Position numbers and translations under genes: made by a program. Below, one piece after another: positions 23,640 to 32,611 of a stretch of DNA of 43,126 nt. Position 1 is the stretch's first letter, and each line of letters starts with the position of its first letter. Source of the DNA: Acidobacteriaceae bacterium (GTDB lineage: Bacteria > Acidobacteriota > Terriglobia > Terriglobales > Acidobacteriaceae); NCBI GenBank assembly GCA_003152195.1, contig PLZN01000084.1, positions 1-43,126 of the forward strand, given 5' to 3'. Under the pieces are notes generated by a model. It was not told the origin of the DNA. It ran no database searches and saw only the letters and a list, made by a program, of their open reading frames with translations.

Positions 23640-23974
23640 TCAGCATCAAGCAGTTGGTCGATCGGATCTTCGACGTGATGATCGATTTCATGGAGAATCG
23701 ACCGGCCTACATCCCACTGCTGAATGCGCCGAGAAACTATAAACGGGATCCTGCAGCAAGAAACCGGCTGCGGGAACACTTTGCTGCCGCATTTCGTGAA
23801 AAGCAGCCTGAAATGACTCAAGAGGCCGCTTTCCGTGTGGCAACGGTGACCGTGCAGGTAGTGAAAGGGATGAACCCTCTCTATGCCGATGCGAAGGCCG
23901 CCGAAAGAGAGGAGATCGTCAGAGAATTCAAGCTGCTGTTAACGAGCTACCTGAGCTCGCGTCTGCATGGCTGA
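23640..23974 (+). pseudogene. TetR-family regulator, only C-terminal domain left
   Basis: The fragment begins at LSIKQLVDRIFDVMIDFMEN and continues NRLREHFAAAFREK, TQEAAFRVATVTVQVVKGMN and FKLLLTSYLSSRLHG, the helical ligand-binding half of a TetR regulator. The helix-turn-helix domain is missing. The open frame upstream (to 23531) is antisense to the isochorismatase remnant and not homologous to a regulator. It starts where the opposite-strand isochorismatase breaks off. Confidence 0.75.
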
Positions 23975-24015
23975 TTTGGTTCAAAGCGGCGATCGAGTGA
24001 CGGACAAACGGGAAA

Positions 24016-24243
24016 CTACCCAAGAGTTTGCGTGCCACGAAGGGTCGTGAGGGCTACCGCGCAAAGTAGCTTGGCAAACAAGTGGCGGTTTGATTCCCTT
24101 TGGCTATCGACTAAACGAGCACTGTGCGTACGGCACATGACCGGCGTGACTTCATCGTAGCCGTGTACGATAAACTTGGTTCGGCACGGTTCTCCCGCCA
24201 TCGCGAAACAGGTCGAGCAATAAACATCAATACCCTTGTCCAT
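24016..24243 (-). CDS. Small Cys-rich, possible zinc-binding protein (75 aa)
   Basis: Start at 24243 chosen because the frame upstream lacks coding character. Residues 9-36 carry C-S-T-C, then GEPCRT and further on VMCRTHSARL. This C-x2-C-x6-C-R-T...C-R-T-H pattern resembles small zinc-ribbon-like proteins of phages and actinobacteria that contain CxxC...PGxPCRT. The C-terminal half is helical. No ribosome binding site is evident. Function unknown; a phage-derived origin is possible. Confidence 0.42.
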   Translation of the reverse strand: MDKGIDVYCSTCFAMAGEPCRTKFIVHGYDEVTPVMCRTHSARLVDSQRESNRHLFAKLLCAVALTTLRGTQTLG

Positions 24244-24710
24244 AGTATTCACGGTAGGTACTGCGACGAGGGAATGGATGCTTTCGCTGGCTCGGCCGTT
24301 GTGCGCTCTGAGGCCGAACGAACCTGCGAATAACGGCGAATAAGCACGGCGACTCACCTTGTTCCACTATCGAGTCCCTCCCCCGAAAGAATCGATCACA
24401 GAGTCCGGAGAGTCGCCGCTTGTTGAAGAGCATACTGGGTCCTTCAAGATTTGCTACAGTCCTTGCGTAATAAAAGGGAAAATTGTGGTAACGCCGGATG
24501 GTAATGACTGCTCACCATCGGCGTTTCTACAAGGCGCCAAATCCCAAAAAACTTCCTGTAGGGTGGTCGCCGATGGAATGCGGGCTCTGCCGCTTGACAC
24601 CCAACTCATATCGGAATCTAATCGCCCACGTTCCTTTTTGCCAGGGTACGCAATTCGGCCAGGTCGAAACCAAAAGAAAGATAAGCGGAATTTCCGGACG
24701 ACTAAAAAAT
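24244..24710. other. 467-base leader region of the PQQ dehydrogenase gene
   Basis: It contains repeat copy A (24372-24506). Open frames run through it toward 24711, but their composition is unlike the neighbouring proteins. After copy A comes a segment coding in one frame for KIVVTPDGN, the phrase also encoded after copy B. No terminator or riboswitch was recognised. Confidence 0.45.
24372..24506 (+). repeat. Dispersed repeat, copy A
   Basis: Shares about 107 of 137 aligned positions (hand count) with 32612-32748, including an exact 22-base start (GAGTCCCTCCCCC then GAAAGAATC) and the block ATTGTGGTAAC near its end. Alignment needs one 2-base gap. No terminal inverted repeats seen. Confidence 0.7.
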
Positions 24711-26783
24711 ATGCACCTCAGCATCTCGTTTCTACTCGTTGGCTCTCTGGCCATCTCTATCGGGGCTTGCAAGAAATCCACTCCGGCAACGGCCGCCGGC
24801 GATGGGGCCGATTGGACCATGTACGGAAGGACCAACGACGAGCAACGGTTCAGCCCCTTACGTCAGATCAACGAGCAGAACATTGGGCAGCTCGGCCTCG
24901 TCTGGAGTAGAGAACTCGGCACGACACGTGGCCTGGAAGCTACGCCACTAGTCTCGAATGGAGTGATCTACACGACGGGGGAGTGGAGCGTCGCCTATGC
25001 GCTGGATGCCAAAAACGGCAAAATCCTATGGACCTTTGATCCCAAGGTACCTCGTACCCATGCGCGCACGATCTGCTGCGACGTTGTCAATCGAGGAGTT
25101 GCCCTCTACCACGGCAAGGTGTACCTGGGCACGCTTGACGGCCGGCTCATCGCTCTAGACGCCAAATCCGGGAATCCTGTTTGGGATGTAGTCATCGCCG
25201 GCCAATCCAAACCCTATGCGATTACCGGCGCACCACGCATCGTCAAGGGGATGGTTCTTATCGGGAACGCCGGCTCAGAGTTTGGTGTGCGAGGTTACAT
25301 CTCCGCATACGATGCGGAAAGCGGGAAGCTGGTCTGGCGCACCTACACCGTGCCAGGCGATCCCGCGCTGGGGTTCGAGTCCAAAGCACTGGAAAGTGCC
25401 GCGAAAACCTGGCACGGAAAGTGGTGGGTTGCGGGCGGCGGAGGCACGCCGTGGGACGCAATCGTCTATGATCCCGAACTCGATCTCGTCTACGCCGGCA
25501 CGGGCAACGGAACGGCGTGGTACCGCGAACTGCGCAGCCCGGGCGGAGGCGACAATCTGTATATCGCCTCCATATTGGCGCTGCGCGCAAGCGACGGGGA
25601 GTTGGTGTGGCACTATCAGGTAACGCCGGGGGAAAACTGGGACTACGATGCTACGCAGCCTTTAATGCTCGCAGATCTGAAAATAGACGGCACAGCACGC
25701 AAGGTCATCATGCAGGCATCGAAGAACGGATTTTTCTACGTGCTTGATCGCCAGACCGGCCAGTTCCTTTCTGCGAAACCGTTTGTCAAGGGCGTTACCT
25801 GGGCCAGCGGAATCGATCCCAAGAGCGGACGACCAGTGGAATCGGCAACTGCGCGTGACGGCCTTAACGCGGTAGTGGTTTCCCCTGCACCGGGTGGCGC
25901 TCACAACTGGTATCCCATGGCGTTTGATCCCACCACAGGTCTTGTCTACGTGCCTGCAAGAGAAGGCTCTTCTGCGCTTCACGCTCCAGACAAGCATTGG
26001 ACCTCAAATATCACGAACTGGAATCGCGGCGAGGATGCAGCGTACGACGGGCCGCTTCTGGCCAAATTTCTGTCTTCTCCTCCCATGACGGGCCATTTGA
26101 TCGCCTGGAATCCGGTCGAGCAACGCGAGGTGTGGAGCGTCTCTCTTCCCCAGGTCGAAAGCGGCGGCGTCCTGGCGACCGCGGGCAACCTGGTCTTCCA
26201 GGGCCGCTCGGATGGAGTGTTCTGCGCCTATCGCGCGACCGACGGCAAGAAGCTTTGGGAGTTCAACGCTGGCACGGGCATTATGGCTCCGCCCGTCACG
26301 TACCTCCTCGGCGGAGTTCAATACATTACGCTCATGGTTGGCTGGGGCGGCGCCGCGGGAATTAACAATATCCCGGGCAGCGGCCCTGTCACGCCCGGCT
26401 TTGGCCGCATCCTTACCTTCGCCCTTGGCGCCAACGCAAGACTCGAAATTCCTCCATTCGGACATCAAGGGCCGCCTTCGCCCGCTATCCACATGAACGC
26501 CACGCCAGCTACCATCCACGAAGGCGATATCCTTTTCACGCGGCACTGTTTCTACTGCCACGGAGTGGGGGTAGTCTCGAGCTCCGGCATTCCTGACCTG
26601 CGCTATGCTACCGCGGAAACCCACCATCAATTCGAGTCCATCGTGCTGGGAGGCGCTCGCGAGCAATTTGGAATGCCGTCGTTCAAAGACGCGCTCACGC
26701 GTGATCAAGTGCGAGCGATCCAGGCCTATATTTTGTCCCGCGCTGCAGCCGCAGCCCATCCGCCGTCGAGCAAAGCACCCTGA
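24711..26783 (+). CDS. PQQ-dependent type II (quinohemoprotein) alcohol dehydrogenase
   Basis: 690 residues from the ATG at 24711. The N terminus is a lipoprotein-type signal with Cys20 in AISIGAC. The PQQ beta-propeller (about 35-580) shows the vicinal disulfide Cys122-Cys123 (TICCDVVNRG), GSEFGVRGY, TGNGTAW and the catalytic Asp311 in NWDYD. It has Asp at position +2 (Asp313), where well-known calcium enzymes of this type have a different residue. The C-terminal cytochrome c domain has CFYCH at 613-617 and a Met ligand in FGMPSF. It would oxidise alcohols or aldehydes at the periplasmic side and pass electrons through the heme. No cotranscribed partner is evident. Confidence 0.92.
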   Translation: MHLSISFLLVGSLAISIGACKKSTPATAAGDGADWTMYGRTNDEQRFSPLRQINEQNIGQLGLVWSRELGTTRGLEATPLVSNGVIYTTGEWSVAYALDAKNGKILWTFDPKVPRTHARTICCDVVNRGVALYHGKVYLGTLDGRLIALDAKSGNPVWDVVIAGQSKPYAITGAPRIVKGMVLIGNAGSEFGVRGYISAYDAESGKLVWRTYTVPGDPALGFESKALESAAKTWHGKWWVAGGGGTPWDAIVYDPELDLVYAGTGNGTAWYRELRSPGGGDNLYIASILALRASDGELVWHYQVTPGENWDYDATQPLMLADLKIDGTARKVIMQASKNGFFYVLDRQTGQFLSAKPFVKGVTWASGIDPKSGRPVESATARDGLNAVVVSPAPGGAHNWYPMAFDPTTGLVYVPAREGSSALHAPDKHWTSNITNWNRGEDAAYDGPLLAKFLSSPPMTGHLIAWNPVEQREVWSVSLPQVESGGVLATAGNLVFQGRSDGVFCAYRATDGKKLWEFNAGTGIMAPPVTYLLGGVQYITLMVGWGGAAGINNIPGSGPVTPGFGRILTFALGANARLEIPPFGHQGPPSPAIHMNATPATIHEGDILFTRHCFYCHGVGVVSSSGIPDLRYATAETHHQFESIVLGGAREQFGMPSFKDALTRDQVRAIQAYILSRAAAAAHPPSSKAP

Positions 26784-26861
26784 AGAAGCTCCACCAAAAG
26801 CTCGCTAGAGTCCGCTTTCGCCCCGGGTACGGGCGATTGATTGCTGATACACTTCGGGGCT

Positions 26862-27086
26862 ATGAGCATAGAAAGCAAGTTCGTCCACGGTGACATCGTT
26901 AAAGTGTTCCCAACTGGAGAGACGGGTACAGTAAAGGGAGTTCGCGAAAGCGACAACCGATATGTCTACGGAGTGCAGCTTGGCGAAAACGCAGCCACAG
27001 AGACCGACGTCGCAGAAGATAAGCTTGAACTGGTGAAGAAAGCTAATGACGATGAGACCGGGTTTGCCATCCGCTACATCTCATAG
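26862..27086 (+). CDS. Small beta-rich hypothetical protein (74 aa)
   Basis: Begins MSIESKFVHGDIVKVFPTGE and continues TGTVKGVRESDNRYVYGVQL, then an acidic segment TETDVAEDKLELV. The GD-V-V/G-TV/Y-V-V spacing recalls short SH3- or KOW-like barrels. Composition is clearly protein-like. It has no strong ribosome binding site (CGGGG two bases upstream) and lies 78 bases after the PQQ dehydrogenase. No specific function recognised. Confidence 0.6.
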   Translation: MSIESKFVHGDIVKVFPTGETGTVKGVRESDNRYVYGVQLGENAATETDVAEDKLELVKKANDDETGFAIRYIS

Positions 27087-27198
27087 GAAGAAGCGGTTCG
27101 GGAGGGAGGCAGGCAATTTCTCTCACGAACGGGATCGCTCTGAGGAAAGGACGGCCACCCCGAAAGGCCGCCGCCACGACCAAAACAGGTCCTCTTGC

Positions 27199-28308
27199 TT
27201 ACCAATAGTAAACAGTCATTTCATGAATATATGACGTTATAGAGCCACTGCCAGCATCGCGGCCGTCAAGCTGGAAGTTAGTGAGAAGGCCGCCAAGTGC
27301 CCAACCCAGCGGCTGGGCCGAAGCACCGGCCGCATTGTTGAAGACGCTCTGTGTTGCATCCAGAGTCACCCAGTCGTGAGTCACCACCCCGTTGCTGTCG
27401 CGATGTACACCGACCTGGATGTGATGCCATGTGTTGGCGGTCCAAGTCGTGGGGTTGCAGGGAATATTGGAGGGAAGCCAATGAGGCCTGCCGTTCCTGA
27501 TGACCGTGTACTCCCAGGTTTTCGAGCCGCTGGCACATTGGGTGCCAAAGATCACCGTCTCGCCGTTAGCCATTACCTGATTTACGTCCATCTCGACATT
27601 CTGTACCTGCGATGGATCGACAAAATAAATGTAAGTGTCATAGACAAAATGGGTAGCGCTCGGACTGTTGCCAAAGGAAAGATGCCAACGCTCACCGCCG
27701 TAGTCCGAGTATGTCATGTAAAACTCCCGGGCATCGTCAAACGATGGTGTGGTCGCCGGATACAAGGTGGATCCCACCGATGCTCCCGGGGTGCCAGTAT
27801 CATGCTCATACTCCCAGCTGGTTGCACCGTCTATATCACCGGATGAAGTGGCATTGGATGGAATGGTACCTGGGGGCGATGGGGGTGATGGGGGCGGGGG
27901 CAGTGCCGGGGAGGGTGGGGGCGCGGTCCCACTTACAGTGAATGTGGTATTGATAACCGGGCATATGCCGTTGCTGGTCCATGACTTGAAATGAATCGTA
28001 TGGCTTCCGGCAGCAATGCTTTGATTGGTGACATCGATATCGTTAGCTGTAGCCCCTAAGGTAAGGGTGCTGCTATTGTCGATGGAGTAGCCGAAAGCGG
28101 ACGGCGAAAGACTGTCACATCCGATATTGTGCGCCCGCACCCAAACAGGAGATGAGACATTCGTGCCGTTGACCGGGCTGGCGACTGTAATATCCGATGC
28201 AAGAGCAGGCTGAGACAGCATCAGTCCGGACGGTGTCGCAAGAAGCAATAGAGCCAACCGGCGCCTCGGTGCATCGCCCAAATGTAACCAATTTCTCTTT
28301 ATGTGCAA
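27199..28308 (-). CDS. Secreted Pro-linker protein with Ig-like and lectin-like domains
   Basis: 369 residues from a TTG at 28308, chosen because AGGAGA lies six to seven bases upstream. ATG starts at 28347 or 28395 lack this. The signal segment is PRRRLALLLLATPSG..PALA. Residues 45-130 look like a bacterial Ig-like domain (ITVASPVNGTNVSSPVWVRA, TLTLGATANDIDV). A Pro/Ser linker (about 135-150: PPPSPALPPPPSPPSPPG) leads to a beta-sandwich-like C-terminal domain with many Trp and Tyr (WEYEHDTG, YMTYSDYGGERWHL, WHHIQVGVHRDSNG). The fold suggests carbohydrate binding, but there is no catalytic motif I can name. Confidence 0.7.
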   Translation of the reverse strand: MHIKRNWLHLGDAPRRRLALLLLATPSGLMLSQPALASDITVASPVNGTNVSSPVWVRAHNIGCDSLSPSAFGYSIDNSSTLTLGATANDIDVTNQSIAAGSHTIHFKSWTSNGICPVINTTFTVSGTAPPPSPALPPPPSPPSPPGTIPSNATSSGDIDGATSWEYEHDTGTPGASVGSTLYPATTPSFDDAREFYMTYSDYGGERWHLSFGNSPSATHFVYDTYIYFVDPSQVQNVEMDVNQVMANGETVIFGTQCASGSKTWEYTVIRNGRPHWLPSNIPCNPTTWTANTWHHIQVGVHRDSNGVVTHDWVTLDATQSVFNNAAGASAQPLGWALGGLLTNFQLDGRDAGSGSITSYIHEMTVYYW

Positions 28309-28908
28309 CGTGATTCTCCTAGAGGGGTTAACTACGGATCGCAACATCTCGCTGTGCCTTCCGAGCGGAGAATAGATTAAGTTAGCTGGTGTCATAGATT
28401 GTCTGACTTATCTAAGGCGTCACATACCCAGCATTAACTCGACAACATCGGCGTTACATTCTTGGGAGGCATAAGCCTCAGCTTATCCCCCGGAACTCTA
28501 CAGATGGGCAGAACACTTTAGGTAATTTTCTAAAGCGGATGATACACAATTCTGCGGACTCGAAAAGCCATTTTCGCTGATTATTTCGAAGAAAAGGCGC
28601 CGCTTAAGCAACCTTTATCGATGTGTGCAGATTCTGCGCGCACCGGGTAAAAACGCGCTACTCGGGGTGGGGGTAATTACACGCTGGACCAATGCCATTC
28701 GCAAGTTGGAATGGCACTGGGGACACGGCGCAGGCCGTATCTGACCCATTAGTGGGACTGCGCATGGCTATCGACGCGTGGTAGACCTGCTCTCCCGCTG
28801 CTTGCTGCATGTAACTCGCACGGCTGCGACATTCGCGGTATCTGATGTCTCTTTATCCGATGTCCTTATCGCTGAGAGACTCCATTGGATCTTTGAGGAG
28901 CAGCAAGA
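28309..28908. other. 600-base AT-richer intergenic region
   Basis: No gene recognised. It contains an inverted repeat ATAAGC-CTCA-GCTTAT near 28470-28485, an 8-bp hairpin at 28693-28716, and an imperfect tandem repeat around 28838-28871 (GATGTC twice, TATC three times). It may hold promoters for the TTG-start gene at 28308 or a small RNA, but nothing is decisive. Confidence 0.45.
28693..28716. repeat. Perfect 8-8-8 inverted repeat
   Basis: TGCCATTC, 8-base loop, GAATGGCA. It lies in the gene-free stretch and has no T-run after it, so it is not a standard terminator. Confidence 0.5.
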
Positions 28909-30195
28909 TTAACCAAGTCTAGATGAAGGCGTGATGGCTCCGAGGGGCCGTTCCGGGTGAACAAAATACCAGCACACTGCGCCCAGGAGGTAGAGCACGG
29001 CTGTCCAGTAGAGGGGCGCGGTCCAGGTGACACTGTTTCTGATCAGGACCGCGAAGATGACGGGGCTCAAAATGCCGCCAATCTGTCCCGAGGTGTTCAT
29101 TGCGGCACTAAGCGTAGCTGCGTGGTTGCCTCCTATATCCGCGCAGGCGCTCCAGCTAGCTCCAAGTAGAAAATTCGACGAAGCAGCAGCCAGCGCAATC
29201 AGAACGGCGGAGGTCCATCCCTGCGCCACCGAGCCCGCGAACAGAAAAACACCAGCGGCCGCCAAAGAGCAGAACCCGACCAGGCAGCGGCCTCGACGCA
29301 GACCGGAACTGCGGCTCAGCCGATCGGTGACAATGCCTCCGAACAAGTCCGCAGGAACACTGAGTAACAGCGGCAGCCCGGCAAAGATACCCAGCGCGCT
29401 CCCATGCAGCTTCTTTTCGTGCTGAAGATACGTCGGCAGCCAGGTCACATATAAGTTGAAGCCATAAGTTTGCGTGAAATACATCAAGCACAAAAACCAG
29501 ATTCCCGGCGTGCGCAAAGCTAAATGAAACATAGAGCCTGCAAAGGCTTCCTCCGCGGGCGCGTGCCTGCGAGCCTCGATCCAATCGAGTTCTTCCGCGC
29601 TCACAGACGGATGGTCACGGGGTTCATCCCTATACCAGTGGAACCAGAATGCCGCCCAAACGAATCCGAGGATAGAAAGCACGGGAAACGTGGCGCGCCA
29701 ACCGATCCGGAATGCAATGGCTGCAACCAGTAGCGGGGTAAGACCGCCGCCCAAGTGCGCTCCCATGAAAAATATGCCTTGCGCAGTCCCTCGCTCTTCA
29801 CTGGGAAACCAGCGCGACAAGGCACGCGCCACCGTGGGCCACGCTCCAGCTTCGCCTGCGCCAAACAGAGCTCGGAGAGTTACGAGTGAAGGAAAATTCC
29901 AGGCTGCGGCAGTCAACCCGGTGAAAACAGACCACCAGACGACTATGCGGGTCAGAACACGGCGGCTGCCGGCCCGGTCAGCCCACCAGCCCGTCGGGAT
30001 TTCGAACAACGCGTAGCCCGCGGTAAAGGCGCTGAATACGATTCCCATCTCGATTGGGGTGAGCCGTAAATCGCGGAGGATCGCCGGCGCGGTCACCGAG
30101 ATGCAAACCCGGTCCATGTAGGTGAGGAAAGCCAGTGCCACCGTCATCGCCAGCACACGCGACCGCACTCCGGAATAAAAGCTCGGCTTTTGCAT
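28909..30195 (-). CDS. MFS transporter, anion:cation symporter (ACS)-type
   Basis: 428 residues from the ATG at 30195 (GGAT five bases upstream). The frame continues to 30306 without coding character. Twelve helices. The first loop has YMDRVCISVTAPAI and the 2-3 loop GWWADRAGSRRVLT, the MFS signature as seen in sugar-acid transporters (ExuT/GudP/phthalate group). LRALFGAGEAGAWPTVARALSRWFP is typical of the ACS family, which imports organic anions with H+ or Na+. Substrate unknown, perhaps a sugar acid. It is divergent from brnT. Confidence 0.88.
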   Translation of the reverse strand: MQKPSFYSGVRSRVLAMTVALAFLTYMDRVCISVTAPAILRDLRLTPIEMGIVFSAFTAGYALFEIPTGWWADRAGSRRVLTRIVVWWSVFTGLTAAAWNFPSLVTLRALFGAGEAGAWPTVARALSRWFPSEERGTAQGIFFMGAHLGGGLTPLLVAAIAFRIGWRATFPVLSILGFVWAAFWFHWYRDEPRDHPSVSAEELDWIEARRHAPAEEAFAGSMFHLALRTPGIWFLCLMYFTQTYGFNLYVTWLPTYLQHEKKLHGSALGIFAGLPLLLSVPADLFGGIVTDRLSRSSGLRRGRCLVGFCSLAAAGVFLFAGSVAQGWTSAVLIALAAASSNFLLGASWSACADIGGNHAATLSAAMNTSGQIGGILSPVIFAVLIRNSVTWTAPLYWTAVLYLLGAVCWYFVHPERPLGAITPSSRLG

Positions 30196-30309
30196 TGCGA
30201 TCCAGACTACGCTATGGCTATGAATCTTCCGCTTTAGTGACACTCGGCGAGAGATCGCGTCGAACAGCGGGAAGGCGGTGATCGCAGTATCCACATATGT
30301 ACCCATTGA

Positions 30310-30333
30310 ATAATTACAAATTTATAATTACAA
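30310..30333. promoter_or_regulatory. Direct repeat in the brnTA promoter, candidate BrnA operator
   Basis: ATAATTACAA occurs twice (30310-30319 and 30324-30333), 14 bp apart, in an AT-rich block ending seven bases before the brnT GTG. BrnA antitoxins bind DNA and autoregulate, so this is the obvious place to bind. The block may also hold the -10 element. Confidence 0.45.
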
Positions 30334-30340
30334 TCACTGC

Positions 30341-30649
30341 GTGATCGCCATTCGATTCGAGTGGGACGAGGCAAAGAATCGCTCCACTCGGCGCAAGCAT
30401 GGTGTGGGGTTTGAGGAAGCCAGCCAGGTATTTCTCGACCCGTTCTGTGTCTCCGTGCAGGACCGCATCGAAGGAGGAGAACAGCGCTGGCGGACCATTG
30501 GCTTGGTCGAAGGTTTGCTCCTTGTGATGGTGGCCCACACCGTCCGAGAGGAACACGATGACGGCACCTCGGTCGAGGTCATTCGTATCATCTCGGCTCG
30601 ATACGCGACCCGGAAGGAGAAGCGACGTTATGAAGAAGAAAATGGTTAG
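30341..30649 (+). CDS. brnT: BrnT-family toxin (ribonuclease)
   Basis: 102 residues, GTG start. The protein shows the BrnT pattern: FEWDEAKNRSTRRKHGVGFEEA at the start, VFLDPF, RWRTIGLVEGLLLVMVAHTV and a C-terminal IRIISARYATRKEKRRYEE. BrnT has an RelE-like fold and cleaves RNA, stopping growth until bound by BrnA. It overlaps brnA by 20 bases. All expected elements appear intact. The upstream direct repeat suggests autoregulation. Confidence 0.9.
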   Translation: MIAIRFEWDEAKNRSTRRKHGVGFEEASQVFLDPFCVSVQDRIEGGEQRWRTIGLVEGLLLVMVAHTVREEHDDGTSVEVIRIISARYATRKEKRRYEEENG

Positions 30650-30947
30650 CTATACATTAGATACGTTGCCGCCGCTGACGGGCAAACAGCGTACGACGTT
30701 GAGGTCGCTGGCGACTCGTCCGAACAGCGAGATCGACACCAGCGACATCCCCGAAATGACGGATGAGCAGTGGAAGCATGCCAGGCGAGGCCACTTCTAT
30801 CGTCCAGTCAAACGGCAGATAACCGCGCGCGTCGATGCCGACGTGCTGGATTGGCTCAAAACACAGGGGAAGGGCTATCAGACCCGTATCAACGCGATCC
30901 TGCGGCGCGAGATGCTGAAATCGCTCAAATCCGCAACGGCAAAGTAG
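30630..30947 (+). CDS. brnA: BrnA-family antitoxin
   Basis: 105 residues from the ATG at 30630, with GGAAGGAG nine bases upstream and overlapping the end of brnT. The C-terminal half reads KRQITARVDADVLDWLKTQG and YQTRINAILRREML, the ribbon-helix-helix DNA-binding domain of BrnA. The N-terminal half (SEIDTSDIPEMTDEQWKHARRG) is the usual toxin-binding segment. It neutralises BrnT and represses the operon. Confidence 0.9.
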   Translation: MKKKMVSYTLDTLPPLTGKQRTTLRSLATRPNSEIDTSDIPEMTDEQWKHARRGHFYRPVKRQITARVDADVLDWLKTQGKGYQTRINAILRREMLKSLKSATAK

Positions 30948-31059
30948 CGTTTGGGACCTCGCAGGCTGATGACGACGAGTCCGGATGTCTGAAGGCGCCG
31001 AGATCGTGAGAGCAAGAAACGGGGTGCGCCGCGGGTGGTCTTGCTGATACCTTCAGCGG

Positions 31060-32481
31060 ATGGATCAGACGCGTTCTGCCTTCTGTGAACCCTTATCTGC
31101 AGCGCTCAAGCACGCCCTAGGCCACCTTGCTCCGGCCCGCGAGCTTTCGGTGGCAGCGACGGCGAGCCTGGAAAGCCTGCGAGCAAAACTCTGTTTCTCT
31201 TTGCCGGAGGCTGGAACCGACGGAGCAAGAGTCGTCGACGAACTGGTTTCGGGCGTGGAGGGCGGAATTATCAACTCCGCCGGCCCGCGATTTTTCGGCT
31301 GGGTTATCGGTGGATCGCTTCCCGCGGCGCTTGCCGCTGATTGGCTGACATCCGCATGGGATCAGAATGCAGGCCTCTACGCCTGCTCACCCGCAGCAGC
31401 GATCGTTGAAGAAGCGGCCGGGCAGTGGCTGAAGGGGCTACTCCATCTTCCTGCAACGGCGAGTTTTGCTCTGGTGACCGGTGCACAGATGGCCCACGTA
31501 ACGTGCCTGGCGGCGGCGCGTCATGCACTGCTTGCGAAGCAGGGGATCGATGTGGAGAGGGACGGGCTGTCGGGCTCGCCTGCCATCCGAATTCTGACCA
31601 GCACTGAGAAACATGGAACCATCGTTCGGGCTGTACGTCTGCTGGGGTTGGGCGAAAAGAACCTGATCAGCCTGCAAGCCGATGCGGATGGACGCCTGCC
31701 TGCGGAAATCCTCACGAATGCTTTGCAAGAGAATTCCACGGCACCCTCTGTTGTCGTGCTCCAGGCAGGCGACCTCAACATCGGTGCATTCGATGATTTT
31801 CAAACTCTGATCCCAATTGCCAAGAAGCACGGAGCGTGGGTTCACATCGACGGAGCGTTCGGACTCTGGGCGGCGGCGAGTGCTCGCTACAGACATCTCC
31901 TCGCAGGAGCGGGGCAGGCAGACTCCTGGACGACGGACGGACATAAGTGGCTGAACGTCCCTTATGACTGTGGTTATGCTTTTGTCGCCGATCGGGAGGC
32001 ACACCGGGCGTCGCTCTCGCATCGAGCGGCCTACCTCACCCATGATGCCGATGCGCGCGATCAGATGGATTGGACTCCTGAGTATTCTCGCCGGGGAAGA
32101 GGATTCGCGACCTACGCAGCGCTTCGTCAACTGGGCAAGGCCGGAGTGGAAGCGCTGATCGATCGAACGTGCGGACACGCCCATGCGCTCGTCACCAGGA
32201 TGGGTTCTCTTCAGGGAGCAGAAATGCTTTGGGAGCCACAGATCAACCAGGGCCTGATCCGCTTTCACGACCCGCGCAACGGAGCCACCGACGCGGATCA
32301 TGATGCTTTCACGGATCGAATCATGGCCGCGATTTTAGCTTCGGGAGAGGCGTTCTTTACCGGCACCACATGGCGAGGGCGTCGCGCGATGCGCGTCAGC
32401 GTCTGCAATTGGCAGACCTCCACAGAAGATGTAGAGCGCGTGATCAAATGTGTAGCCAGAACGCTCGAAGCGGCCAAATAG
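31060..32481 (+). CDS. PLP-dependent group II decarboxylase
   Basis: 473 residues. The PLP lysine is in SWTTDGHKWLNVPYDCG near residue 297, with the Asp of the PLP ring pocket in WVHIDGAFG. The N-terminal GPRFFGWVIGGSLPAALAADWL and SFALVTGAQMAHVTCLAAAR match aromatic-L-amino-acid/glutamate-type decarboxylases of fold type I. Some members instead act as sphingosine phosphate lyase-like or aldehyde synthase enzymes, so the substrate is open. It stands alone on the plus strand, 112 bases after brnA. Confidence 0.85.
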   Translation: MDQTRSAFCEPLSAALKHALGHLAPARELSVAATASLESLRAKLCFSLPEAGTDGARVVDELVSGVEGGIINSAGPRFFGWVIGGSLPAALAADWLTSAWDQNAGLYACSPAAAIVEEAAGQWLKGLLHLPATASFALVTGAQMAHVTCLAAARHALLAKQGIDVERDGLSGSPAIRILTSTEKHGTIVRAVRLLGLGEKNLISLQADADGRLPAEILTNALQENSTAPSVVVLQAGDLNIGAFDDFQTLIPIAKKHGAWVHIDGAFGLWAAASARYRHLLAGAGQADSWTTDGHKWLNVPYDCGYAFVADREAHRASLSHRAAYLTHDADARDQMDWTPEYSRRGRGFATYAALRQLGKAGVEALIDRTCGHAHALVTRMGSLQGAEMLWEPQINQGLIRFHDPRNGATDADHDAFTDRIMAAILASGEAFFTGTTWRGRRAMRVSVCNWQTSTEDVERVIKCVARTLEAAK

Positions 32482-32611
32482 GAAGTTGAGAAGCTATGGG
32501 CGATTTTAGGAGAAGGGCAGAAAGTGATTCTTGAGGGCAACCAGGGATAGCGAGCTGAGAACTGCCATGAGGCGGAAATGCGAACAGCGATTCTCCACAT
32601 TCCACTTCATT

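Noticed and set aside
26004-26759. Long minus-strand open frame opposite the PQQ dehydrogenase
   Set aside because: The plus strand encodes the propeller and cytochrome domain with all motifs. The reverse frame has no recognisable sequence.
31438-32301. Long minus-strand open frame of 287 codons
   Set aside because: It is the antisense shadow of the PLP decarboxylase, which has a clear active-site lysine.
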